A stretch of 64,000 nucleotides of DNA, from NCBI RefSeq assembly GCF_020497125.1, contig NC_059075.1:44180003-44244002 (forward strand), given 5' to 3'. Numbering within the stretch: position 1 is the stretch's first letter; each line of letters starts with the position of its first letter. Below, piece by piece: positions 45,141-56,100 of the stretch. Under the pieces are notes generated by a model, which saw only the letters and a list, made by a program, of their open reading frames with translations, was not told the origin of the DNA and made no database searches. Source of the stretch: Mauremys mutica. Lineage: Eukaryota > Chordata > Testudines > Geoemydidae. The position numbers and the translations under genes were made by a program.

Positions 45141-48100
45141 TTTATAAAAACATTTGTGGAAAGAACATCTTGTACAGAGTGGTGTGTTCCTGTAAGGTCT
45201 TTATTGTTTGGATGCCTACAGACGATATACACATTTGCTGCTTTTCTATGTTGCTGTCCCTGGGTGAATTTTACAGATAAACATTTTAATAGTTTCTGAA
45301 TAGCAGAGCAATTTGATCAATGAAGCAAAAGCAACAGTGATGACATTAGTTGAAGCATCTTTTAAAGTTTTTAAGTAGTAGCTTCTAGAAAGAAACTAAA
45401 CTCACTGGGGGAGTTTGTCTTTAGAGTAATTAATAAAGGAAAGCAGGGGAAGGCTCTTAAAAACTAGTAGGACTAAATGAAGAAAACAGAATTAAATCTT
45501 AATATATGATGGTCACCATTTAAACGTCAGATTTTAACACCTGGCAAATCCCTTAGATTCCATGTATTGCACTTATCAGAGTTACCAGATACCTTCTATA
45601 GTAAGAGCTAGCATATGCTGACTTTTAAATGGCTTCTGCTGGTATGTGCTGAATGCACTGTGCTTTTGTGTCCTATGGCTCTAGGCAAATCAGTTTTTGA
45701 TGCCTCTTCTCTTCACGAAATAGAAAGAAATGGTCAGTGATAGATAAATATATTTGTAACAAATTACATCTTGAACATGGTCTCTGAAATACAGCTTTGG
45801 AATGAACCTGACTGCGTTCTGTTCAGTACTGTAGTATATTACACTTTCTCAGGCAAGTGGGCAGGCAGTCAATAGGTGGGGGAAAGAGAGCTGCAGAAAG
45901 CAGGAGAAGAGTATAAAGAACCCACTGCTACTACTGAAAGTGCTGCTGCTGCTGCCCACACTGAGGCCTGGGCCATCTGAAGTGACTGACCAGGGAAGAG
46001 TGTGCTACTGGCCTATGGATCCCTATCTATTTCTATTCATTGGAAGTGACATCTAAAAGACTGGGGGGGTACTACTTGTTCTTCTCTAACGTTGTCATTA
46101 ACTATTGCTCAGGTCCAGGAACTTTGGTTATTGTTTGGATATGTTACTCCTTTATTTAAAAATTTCTGCTCCATAGCAGGTGTCACAGTTACTGAGTGAA
46201 ATGCACCTTAGATCACTGTTAATCACTCTTAAACGCACCCCCATATGGCAGGTCTGGCTTCCTACGCCTCACACTGAGTTGGACCATGCATGATTCCACC
46301 ACCCTACAACCAAGTCTCTGGGTGTCACCTGCCCTGTTTCTAAATTGTGTTATTGTGACAGGCCCAACTGCGACTGGCACCTGTAAGCCGTTCCACTCCA
46401 GGGACCTGTGGCCAGCAAGTTGATTGAAGTGCCTCAAAAACAGCATCTTCAAAACAAAGCATTATTTATGCAATCAGTCCTCCAAAGGTACAAAGCACGT
46501 AGAGCAAAAGGTAGACACCATAACAGTGTCCTGATTTTTCACATTTGCTATCTGCTCACCCTAATCCTGAGCCATAAAACTGGACAGCTGGCAGTGTGTA
46601 CTGACCAGCCTTACAGATTTCCCGGGACAGCTACCTCAAAAAAGGGACAATCCTGGGAAGACCTGGGGAAATGACAACCCTACCAGCTACCTCCCATCTC
46701 TGACTTGGAGAAACAGACTTACTCTGCTCTCAGCCTGCTCTTACTGTATGCTTCTTTGCCAGCCTATCAGCTTTGACCAGACACTGCCCAGTGATTCACT
46801 CAACCCCTTCCCTTTTCTTGGTCTCTGGGTCTGTAATAGTTTTGTGTTCCCTTTGGATTTCTCTCTTCTCAGCCTTGGCAAAACAGCAATGGAGTTACCT
46901 CTTCATAGATATAAACCTAGTTGTCATGTCATGTGTTTGTAGGGATATTCCTTATCTAGGCCATTGTTTTCCCTTTCCTCATGGGATTGTTTAACAACCA
47001 TTTTGATCTAACTCTATAGCAAGTAATCCATCATGAACAAATGCACAGAGGCATGTATCACATTCATAAAAAATAATACAGATATTTCCCAGTTTGTTGC
47101 TGTGGCAGCTAATGCTGGTATTTGAGCTCACTGTTATCTTGTTGAAGTTACGACAGTAGACGCTTAAAAGCCTCTCATTCATCAAACGTCTTTGGACTTG
47201 TCATCCCTTTGCTCATCTGTACTGTGAAAGGAAGGCGTCTGTGATCCTGAGAGCACCTCAGTGACAACTGGTAAAGGGCCCAAGGTACTGTAACTCGTAT
47301 CAGGCCTGACACACGCATTACCCCCCAACACACTGTTGTCATAATATGTATCTGAAAGGTGCCATGTAATGTAAATTGTGATGTATGCATGGCTTGTATA
47401 CAAAGTTTATATGTGTGTGTGTGTTTTGTGTTTGATTTACCTGTCTGACCAGCTTGATTTACAGTCAGAGGACACTGATGATACATTTACATATAAGGTA
47501 AACAAAGCCATCAAGCTAACAAACAGAAGAGAAGATAATTTAGTGATCATACTGAGAGACAGAATCTGCACCCCAGGAAGCATTGTTAAGAAATCTTTTC
47601 TTCACCACACATACCCATATTCTCCCTTCACCTGTATAGAAATACTTTCCAGGTGGTGGTTTGAGAAGGAAAAAGAACAGGGTAAAGATTTTTTTGAAAT
47701 TATGTGATTGGGAACTACAGTTGATGAGGAGAAACAAAAAATTCCCTTCTTTCCCCAGGCCCATAGCAGTAGTTAAAAAAGATTGCAGACTTAGAAGCTG
47801 TTCATACTACAGACAAGTTACTTGCTGTTCTTTCTAGCCTATCATATTCTAATATATCATTATGTTTAATCTTATCTTTAGCTGTTCAGGCATTAGAATC
47901 TGTTCAGACTTTGATCTTTTTGGCTCCAAATTGGATCTGGTGGTCCTGAAAGCAACGATTTTTGGAAGAAAATGTCACAAAGCTACAAGAGAAAACTAAT
48001 TACATTTGATGGTCCTAAGAATCTGGTAGGCATGTTAATAAAAGATAATGCTCTACTCCCTAGGGAATCAGAAGTTATTGAATATCATATTAAATCTTCA

Positions 48101-49600
48101 ACTATTTTAACTATAGGTCTATATCAGAAGATTTATATTTGTTTTCATGTTAATAATTTTTGTAAATTTTAGAAACCATACTGGAACATTTGAAGAAGCA
48201 TTTCAGATTACTAATTTTTTTCACATATTTTCTAGCTGAACTGGTAGACAATAGGAATTTCCTTCATTGGGGAAATTTTGATAGATGCTTTCCTCTTGAA
48301 TCAGGACAAAGAGTCAAAATATCAAATATTTGTGTGTAATGGAAAAGTGAGGGAAAACCTTCATTTTTACTTTTTCAATCAGAGGAAAACTGTTCAGCAC
48401 TCCTGAATTGAAATGTTTCATTTCAGTTTCTTGAACCAACTCTAAACTTTGTTTCTCAATTTGACACCGAAATATGTCTGCCTGAGCTGCTGTGATGCCT
48501 TGTGAAAACTGTAATTCAAGTGCCACATGCTCGCCATTCTCCTCTATGGGCCTTTCATGATGAACTGGAGTCTTTCCTCAAGTGAACCACCATGATGCAT
48601 CCTGGGAGATATAGTCCAGCCAGGGGGGCCTGGCCCATGGAGAAGAATGGGGGCACGAGACACCATTGCAGTGGCGGTGGGCACAGATTAACGTCAGACT
48701 GTTCTGAAAAGAAATGTTTTAATTCAATTTGATTCAACCCAACATTAAATGAAATATTTTGTTTTGATTTTCCCTAGTGGGAAAAACAATTATTTCAGAC
48801 AAAATATAAATTTCCTATGGGAAATGTTTGGTTTTATAGAAACTGCATTTTCCGTCCAAAAAAAAATTGAATAGAAAATTCTAGACCAACTCTACATTTT
48901 AGATCCTCTTTAACTACTTTTTTAAATTGAATTTTATGTTGTACCTTGATAATTATGTTTAGATTTCTAATTGATAAGGGGAAGATAATGCCAAACCTGT
49001 CACATTAAGGAAAAACTTTTATCTGTTCACAGCTGCACAGAATTGCAGGAAAAAGGGGGAAAAAGGTGCCTGATCCAATTGACATCAATTGGCATTGGAG
49101 AGAGCCCTGAGTTTGAATCTATTAGTTTGGAATTACCAGTCCTTTTTCTTGCCAAACTCAGGACGATTGCAGCTGGAAATAAATTCACTTAAAATATTTT
49201 CTCTAACTTCCCTGCAGATTGAACTAGAAAAACTTTAGTGAAAAAGGTCTTAATGGATGAGGACAACCCTACAGTAGGTTCTCTGTTTGCAGATTTGGCA
49301 AAGTATAGTAAGGTGTACTCTTTTGCTTTATATTAACTAAGCAATACATTTTAGCCAGCCTGTACTGTTTTCTTTGTGAGTCTTTTTTTTTAAAGGGAAT
49401 ACTTTACATATTTAAATGTAAAGGCCCAGTTTTTTCTGAAGATTTGTCTAGACAAATTGAGCATTTTGCCATGTTTTTCTCTCTTTTTAGGAAAAGCTTC
49501 TCCCTGGATTTTGTCAATTTGGGCCCCAGTTCTGCAAAGGTTTACTCACATGCTTAATTTTACACACTGTGGGCTGTCAAGCATATGCATATTTTTTTGT
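45141..49600. other. mostly unannotated AT-rich DNA
   Basis: No exon or complete element recognised. A 109-codon + frame at 47378-47707 has no domain. Around 47.3-47.4 kb, text such as cacactgttgtcataatat resembles an LTR edge but is too short to call. Near 46.6 kb, gggaaatgacaaccctac resembles a MITE tip without its partner. Confidence 0.35.
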
Positions 49601-49617
49601 AAGGATGCTGTTTTAAT

Positions 49618-49752
49618 CTATGCTGAGCCTAATTCTGCCACACTTGCTGACAGTGAGTAGTTCCTAATCACATAAGCACCAAAATCAATGGGATTTCTTG
49701 CAGAGTAGGATGAGACTCATCCTGAATAAAAGTGGCAGAATCTGGTCCTAAA
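49618..49752. repeat. ancient palindromic interspersed repeat
   Basis: Tips taattctgccacacttgc and aagtggcagaatctggtc are inverted copies. The centre contains aaaatcaatgggatttc. The same type of unit lies at 41560, 49933 and 53060. Non-coding MITE-like structure. Confidence 0.55.
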
Positions 49753-49932
49753 TTAATATTGAGGAATTAAGATTAAATATTAATACTTAATTTTTGGCTT
49801 TTGAATACAAATTTAAGACCCATTGAGATCAATATGAAATTAAGGTTTAATTTATAGTACTTTAATCTTAAAACAATTTATAAACTTTAATTTTTTTAAA
49901 ATATGAATGTTGTGTAACATACTTAATGAGCT

Positions 49933-50032
49933 AAGGGCCAGATTATAAAATCTTTACTCAAGGAAATAATCCCAGTGAAATCCTATGAGTAACAGCTCGC
50001 CAACATAAGTAAGATTCACAAAGTGATGCTAA
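49933..50032. repeat. ancient palindromic interspersed repeat (candidate)
   Basis: Begins gggccagattataaaatc and continues through cccagtgaaatcctatgagt to gtaagattcacaaag. A diverged cousin of 49618-49752. Confidence 0.4.
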
Positions 50033-50874
50033 TAAAATACACTTTTTTTTCCCTCACTGGTACTAGCATAACATAACATTCCTGTATTTGCTGTTGCAAT
50101 TTCAGGAAAGGAATGTTACCATGGTTACAGGACTGGACTGAACTCTTGTATCTCAATTGCTGAACACTTTTATGACTAACCTCTCAGATGCACCTTTCAG
50201 TTTCAAGCTGAGACTTTGAAGCTACACTAACCCCTTTGAGTTTTAATCCCACAAACCCAGGGCTGATACATTAGGTTTTCCCCAAATAGATTAAAGGAAA
50301 TGTACAACTTGATGGAGCACTGTACTATAGCAATGTCTGGTTGTGGTACTGGTATGTTTCTCAAAAATTATCTAGCTTTTATCACCTAATGTTTTAAGAA
50401 AAAATCAAATACACTTTATGGGTATTTTCAAACTAACTTTGGAGTTATATAGTAAATAGGATCTGCTTCCAGCTGAGGAAAAACTTACTGTAACTCATAA
50501 TGTCCGGGTCATAAATAGTCTTCTTTTTAGCATTTCTTGTTCAGCTGTTAGTTTAAGAGCTGAAAGATTCCTATCTTAAGCCATGACAGCAATAGTATGC
50601 TGGTCATATTTACAACAAATTGTCTATTGGATGGAGACACTTCATTAATTGTGACTGTATGACCACCAGATTGAATAAACAGTTAGCTTCTGAAGTGTTC
50701 TTATGAGCATCCCAGGTGTGTTGGAACAATTTTGTATAGTAGCGGTGCTGAGAGCCATTGAACCAAACTGTAAATCCTTATATAATGGAAACCACTTCAA
50801 GCCATGGAGTGCAGCAGTACCCCTAGTTCCAGCACCTATGGAGCATACATTTCTGCGGGAACCTTTTGGCTTTA
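50033..50874. other. unannotated AT-rich DNA
   Basis: No gene or repeat recognised. A 120-codon + frame (50703-51065) runs into the next element and has no domain. Confidence 0.4.
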
Positions 50875-50879
50875 AATCT

Positions 50880-50919
50880 TGTAGTGAGGCGGCCTGGCTC
50901 CCGACGGCCCCTGAGAGGG
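50880..50919 (+). repeat. 5' copy of 40-bp direct repeat
   Basis: Identical in all 40 bases to 52488-52527. It forms the extreme left end of the element, while the second copy is internal by 26 bp. Confidence 0.95.
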
Positions 50920-51002
50920 AGGAACCGGAACAGCCACCTCAGTGGGCGGAGCCACTGCCACCTGTTCTCGCCCCCCCGGAAGTCAAGGGGCGGGACAGGA
51001 AG

Positions 51003-51010
51003 TATAAAAG
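51003..51010 (+). promoter_or_regulatory. TATA box of the 1.67-kb element
   Basis: The text ggaagtataaaagcctgg lies downstream of a GC-box-like ggggcgggac (about 50987-50996). This is a plausible Pol II core promoter, with a start expected about 30 bp further on. Confidence 0.6.
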
Positions 51011-51080
51011 CCTGGCCTCAGCACTCAGTTGGAGCCCAGCAGCCGGAGAGGACAGACGCTCCTGATCGGGCTCCTGCTGG

Positions 51081-51275
51081 ACCGAGCCTGCCCCAAGCCA
51101 GGTACCCGGACGTGGACGGACCAAGCCTCCCTCGAGCCAGGTATCCTGACGCGGACGGACCAAGCCTCCCTCGAGCCAGGTATCCTGACGAGGACCGACC
51201 GAGCCTCCCTCGAGCCAGGTACCCTGAGGTGGACTGGCCGAGCCTGCCCCGAGCCCGGTACCCCGAGGAGCGGCC
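51081..51275 (+). repeat. five 39-bp tandem units encoding a 13-residue repeat
   Basis: Units begin at 51081, 51120, 51159, 51198 and 51237. In the frame that stays open from 50866 to 51492 they read [17 protein letters not shown] repeats, and the frame continues with an acidic part ([20 protein letters not shown]). The period is a multiple of three, so the frame survives repeat gain or loss. There is no ATG after the predicted transcription start until deep in the acidic part, so coding is uncertain. Confidence 0.8.
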
Positions 51276-51649
51276 CGAGCGGCCCCCTGACCCGAGTCCG
51301 GAGGAGCAGCCCGACCTAGACCGCCTTCACCACGCCGAGGAACCCATGGTGTGGGACCCCGCTGCCGAGCCCAGCGACGAGCAGGTACCTGAGGAGGGGG
51401 AGATGGAGTGTAGCCCGGGGGTAGCCGAACCCTGTCCGGCTGAGGGCACTGACGTGCCCATGTCAGTGTGTTGCGGCCAGGATCCCCACTGACTGCAGCG
51501 GATCCACGCCGCTGCTAGGGCCCCGGGCTGGGACACAGTGGAGTGGGTGGGCCTGTGTCCCCCCTGCCACCCCACTCACGGGTGGCAGACTCCCCCTCCA
51601 ACCAGCGCTCAGGCAGAGAAGCCTGCACTTACCTGGGCTTTCTGAGACT

Positions 51650-52430
51650 ATTGCTGCAGCTCAGCTCCTGCTATAAGGACCTGAGTCTTGAACTATTGTT
51701 TATTGCCCCGCCCTGACTAAGGGCCTGGGCTTCCTGAACTATAACTCAGCTCCTGCTACAAGGACCTGAGTCTTGAACTATTGTTTATTGCCCTGCCCTG
51801 ACTAAGGGCCTGGGCCTCCTGAACTATAACTCAGCTCCTGCTACAAGGACCTGAGCCTTGAACTATTGGTTATTGCCCCGCCCTGACTAAGGGCCTGGGC
51901 TTCCTGACTTATTGCTGTGGTTCAGCTCCTGAGGCAAGGACCTGAGCCCCTGAGACTATTATTATTGCTCAGCTCCTGAGACAAGGACCTGAGCCCCTGG
52001 GACTATTGTTTGTTGCCCCACCCTGACCTAGGGCTGGGGCTTACTGACTATTGTTGCTCAGCTCCTGATGCAAGGACCTGAGCCCTGAACTGTTATTGTT
52101 GCTCAGCTCCTGCTGTAAGGAGCTGAGCCTAGAACTGCTGTGTTTGGTGCCCCGCCCTGATTGAGGGCCTGGGCTTAGCTTGTTAACTTTGTTACTGCTC
52201 AGCCTGCAGGGGGATCTGAGCTCCCTGGACTCTTGTGTGTTGCCCCGCCCTGAGCTAGGGCTTGGGGCTTACTGACTTTGTAACTGCCCCGCCCTGAATG
52301 AGGGCCGTGGCTTCTTGACTTTATGGGTGCTCAGCCTGCGGAAAGGATCTGAGCCTAGACCTAGTGTCTGCTGTCCCGCCCTGACTGAGGGCTGGGACTC
52401 ATTGCATTAACCGTGTGCCTTCTGTTCCGC
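51650..52430 (+). repeat. 85-bp tandem array, decaying toward the 3' side
   Basis: Units are clear at 51692, 51777 and 51862 (each starts actattg and contains gccctgactaagggcctggg and cagctcctgctacaaggacc). Later units become shorter and more diverged. Within each unit cagctcctg and caaggacctgag form a weak stem. No coding frame runs through it. Confidence 0.88.
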
Positions 52431-52487
52431 CCCTGCTTGAGGGGCAGAACCCCAAGACCTTCAGAACCCGGAGACTGATTGGGGCCG

Positions 52488-52527
52488 TGTAGTGAGGCGG
52501 CCTGGCTCCCGACGGCCCCTGAGAGGG
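52488..52527 (+). repeat. 3' copy of 40-bp direct repeat inside an 11-bp inverted repeat
   Basis: The copy is bracketed by ttggggccgtg (52479-52489, overlapping its first two bases) and cacggccccaa (52528-52538), perfect inverted partners. This makes a stem of 11 bp with a 38-base loop at the 3' end of the element. Confidence 0.88.
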
Positions 52528-52558
52528 CACGGCCCCAACCTCGGACTATTACAAATCT

Positions 52559-53059
52559 ACATAGGGATCGGTAAAGGTAATTGCTTTGGACTCAATACAT
52601 TGCTGAAGTCACGTAGTCATGAGACTTGAAATAAGATTCTCCTGGTTGCTCATAGGCTTCGCCCAACACAGAAGCCTGGGTTTGATTTTTAGGCACAACC
52701 TGAGCAAAGGATAAACTGCACAAACCCAGGATTATCACCAGGAGGCACTGTGACTCAGATACATCTCTAAATCCCAGTTCATCTCCTGCTTTCTCCTTGC
52801 TTCTGAGAAGAGGTAATTACTGTTGGCTTGTACCAGCAGCAAACTACTAATGCCTTGCTGGTGCAACTGCTTTGGTCAGTGACTGGAAGGAAGGAGTGGA
52901 GCCAAATCTCCAGTTATTCCCTGTCCCTCCTCACCTACTTACTGCAAGGTGGGAGTAAGCAGCTGTACTTACTCCTATGCGCATGGACCCAATAACCTGA
53001 TAGAAGAATAGCCCCCTTAAGTCTGAACCACAATCTAGACTAGAATTAGCATAAATTTT
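52559..53059. other. unannotated DNA
   Basis: A segment at 52800-52960 (ggtaattactgttggcttgt, cagcagcaaactactaatgc) loosely resembles 57590-57650 and may be a second copy of an old repeat. No gene seen. Confidence 0.3.
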
Positions 53060-53172
53060 ACAGAGGGTCCCCTACTGCAAACCATATTCACATTGAGTTG
53101 TCCCATTGAACTCAATGGAATTATTCACATGAGTAGCAGTACTCAACATGAGTTAGACTGCAGGACCAGGCG
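53060..53172. repeat. ancient palindromic interspersed repeat
   Basis: Arms cctactgcaaaccatattca and catgagttagactgcagg surround cccattgaactcaatgga. Same style as the copies at 41.6 and 49.6 kb. Confidence 0.5.
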
Positions 53173-56100
53173 CAAATTCTGTTACTGAGACATACATATT
53201 TAAATCTGTCAAATGCTGTGTCTTTCAGTGGGCTTATACATATCTGTTACTCCAACAAATCCGCATTTAATTAGCATGTCTATGGCAACAAATAAGTGTA
53301 CTTTTGCTTGAAGTCTACTGTTTGGGCAGCCTATAATTTTAGAGAGACTACTTCCCAAGAATAGACCATATTGCCTGATGATATGCATTACCACATGCAT
53401 GATACACAGTGCTAAAAATACGGTTTAAAAATCACAGCACTGAGGGACTGTTAAATGCAGAGTGCTTCAGATGGCACACTGAGGAAAGTGGTGCAGATTA
53501 AAAGAAATCTAGGCACAGTCTCTGGAAAAGGTGGCTTTGACTTTTGGAGGAAATAATAATACAGTGCTGAAGCTAAGCTACTATATTACGGCCAGACATG
53601 CTTTATTTACAGCTTAAGAACACGTCAAATAAAATATTCAAGTTGCAAAGGAGAGAGGAGAAATTTTGCTTTAAAATCTGGGACAGTTGCATGATATTGC
53701 ATAGCCTTGAAGACTGAATAATGTATTGCACATTTATGTCTTTACAATTCACTGAAATAAGATAACCATTGATATCTCTCTTTCACAGCATGAGTGATGC
53801 TATATATAAAGCTGTTTCCACAATGTTCTTCAGGAAATGAAGTAGTCATCAAGCTCACTCCATATAAATAAAAATATAGTATAGAAAGTTCTTACAAATA
53901 AAACCAAGGTATAGAAAAGGAAGATATATTTTATAAAAAGAGAATAATTAAAGATGGGCCTCATGCATCACCTCTAAGCGGTGAGAAGGAAATTCATTCC
54001 CACTTTTCCATTCGATTCTTGGTCTTTTGGCCTAAGTGTTCAACAGGATGCCAATCATTGTCGAATTTGGTGGTGTTTTGAGCTGTAGACACTAATCTGT
54101 ATTACCTCAACTACCCTTGTCTCTCTCATTAACCCTTCACACAGTAGAAGAGTTTTGTGTTCTTTAAAATACTGTCAAATGTAGACTATTTCTGAATTTA
54201 GGAGTATAGCTGGACTAATTATCCATTAACTAATGGATTAGTGAAAAAACTAATGAATTTTAGCTTTTTTTCTGTTTGATACTCATTCAAGATGTGATCT
54301 TTATTTTTAGTTATGTAGTTTTAAATATTTACCAATTAGTTTGTGAATGAATTCCAGCCTGTGGGTTGTTTGTAAACTATTCACTGGTTGCCATTCATAA
54401 TATCTTATTGGTCATCCAAGTTGCATGGTATTGCTTCTGTTCTCTGAAACTTTTACAGAAGACTAACAAATGGTTATTAGTTGAGCAATAACACACTTCT
54501 GGTACAGCTTTTTGCATGAATAATTATTTGTGCTAAAATTCATGAAATTTCTTGGATTTGCAATCATTTTCATGACAAAACTGGAGGCTGTCTGATCATC
54601 AATAATTTGTATCATAATATGACCTTCATGAGTAACAGTGGGGCAAAATTGCCCCATTTATTTGCAAAAATATTCATGAATATTCTTTATAGTTCAACCA
54701 GCTCTATTGTAATATCACAATGGTTTGAATTTTCTGCTCTTCTTCTATTGTCTGTTTCATTTCATGCTGGTAGCATTAATTTTACTTGATGGAATGCTCT
54801 AGCAGTGATGTCTTCAGGGAGATTATCTGGCCTGTAATTGGCAAGTTTCTTTTAGTTTGCATCCTTGAGAACCCTGCCATCAATTTTACAATGTAGATTT
54901 ATGATGCCTCCAGCAATTTCTGATTATAATCTGATTAAATTAATGTCTTTAAATGAATTAGGCTTAATATTTTCTTGTACATGTTTTTCTTTTGATTTTT
55001 GATAGTCTTTTTTTCAGTTTGTACTAATGAGGAAAAACTTTTAAAATATTTATAGAGGCTAACGAAATGTGCACAATTTCGTTTGCTTAATATACAACAC
55101 TGATGCCAACTTCTTGAGACTGATTAAACATAGGCACCACCTGAATCATCAAGTTAATGCTTGTAGCAATTGTTTGGGGAACAATTTGGTAGAATACAGA
55201 ATACTAATTGGCTGGTGCTATGCTGCCTTTTCAAGAACCATGCAACCCTGGTACATACATGAGGATGTTTTGTTCTTTCAAACATCCTGGAGAATGAGGG
55301 AGAAAGGAAATGAGTATTAGTCATCATTCATTTTGTTCCTGCTTTTGGTTTGCAAGTATACATCAGAAGTTACTAAGCTATGACTAAACTTATTGTACTG
55401 TAGGTTTTATTCCCTGAATGTCAATCTGTGAATGAAGGTCAATTAAAATATAGTGGGGTTTTTTAAACTCTTTTCTGTCACATTTGTTCTGGACCTGACA
55501 GGATTTTCCTTAGACAGCAAGTATCTGACAAAAACAGTGCACAGGTATAATGGACATAAAATGCAATTGCAGTCTCTCTCACTCACTCACTCACACAAAC
55601 TGTTTGCATCCAATCGCAGGAGGTCTCCTGCTCCAAAGCCAAAGCTAAGACTTGATAGGGTATATTCATCTTGTGAGGCAGTTCTAGTAAGGGGTTAAGA
55701 TAAGACTAATGTTATTGTACTGATTGCCCCACCATACTGTAAAGACCTTGCTACTTAAAATTCTTAATACTGTGGTACTGGAATCACTGAGTGTGGCATG
55801 ATCATGGAGATGATCTTTGTTCTTCTGTTCTCAAACTACAGTGAGGGTGATTGTGCTCAGTGATTTTTAATATCCACATAGAAGATAAATCTCCTGAGAC
55901 AGTTAAGGATTTCTTGTTGACCATCAGGGGTAGCTATAGGCTCAATTCAGACATCTGGCCACATTCTGGGTCTGGTGCATGGGCTGGAATTAGAGGCAAT
56001 TGGAAAATAGACATATGTCATCCTCCGACCATTGTCTTCTGCACTTTGAGTTTGGGGCATGTCTCTCCTGTTATGAGAAGAGACTTGTCTGGATAGTCTG

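Larger units (their letters stand above)
50880..52553 (+). mobile_element. 1.67-kb retroelement-like unit with 5-bp TSD and split 40-bp direct repeat
   Basis: The unit starts tgtagtgaggcggcctggct, ends ctcggactattaca (TG...CA) and is flanked by aatct at 50875-50879 and 52554-52558. Its first 40 bases recur exactly at 52488-52527, 26 bp before the end. A TATA box (tataaaag, from 51003) lies 120 bp inside. A GC-rich frame follows, then five 39-bp units and a long 85-bp tandem array. No AATAAA, reverse transcriptase, integrase or tRNA-primer site is visible. It may be a very large solo LTR, or a non-autonomous retroelement with reduced terminal repeats. The base composition is far from its AT-rich surroundings. 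Confidence 0.7.

Noticed and set aside
45945..45960. ctgctgctgctg run as a coding trinucleotide repeat
   Set aside because: Only about four units, and not in a supported reading frame.
47378..47707. 109-codon + frame as an exon
   Set aside because: No domain, a simple tgtg run near its start and no good splice sites in phase.
48570..48690. ccatgatgcatcctgggaga text as a repeat
   Set aside because: Looks like a dispersed repeat word, but no ends or second copy in the window could be defined.
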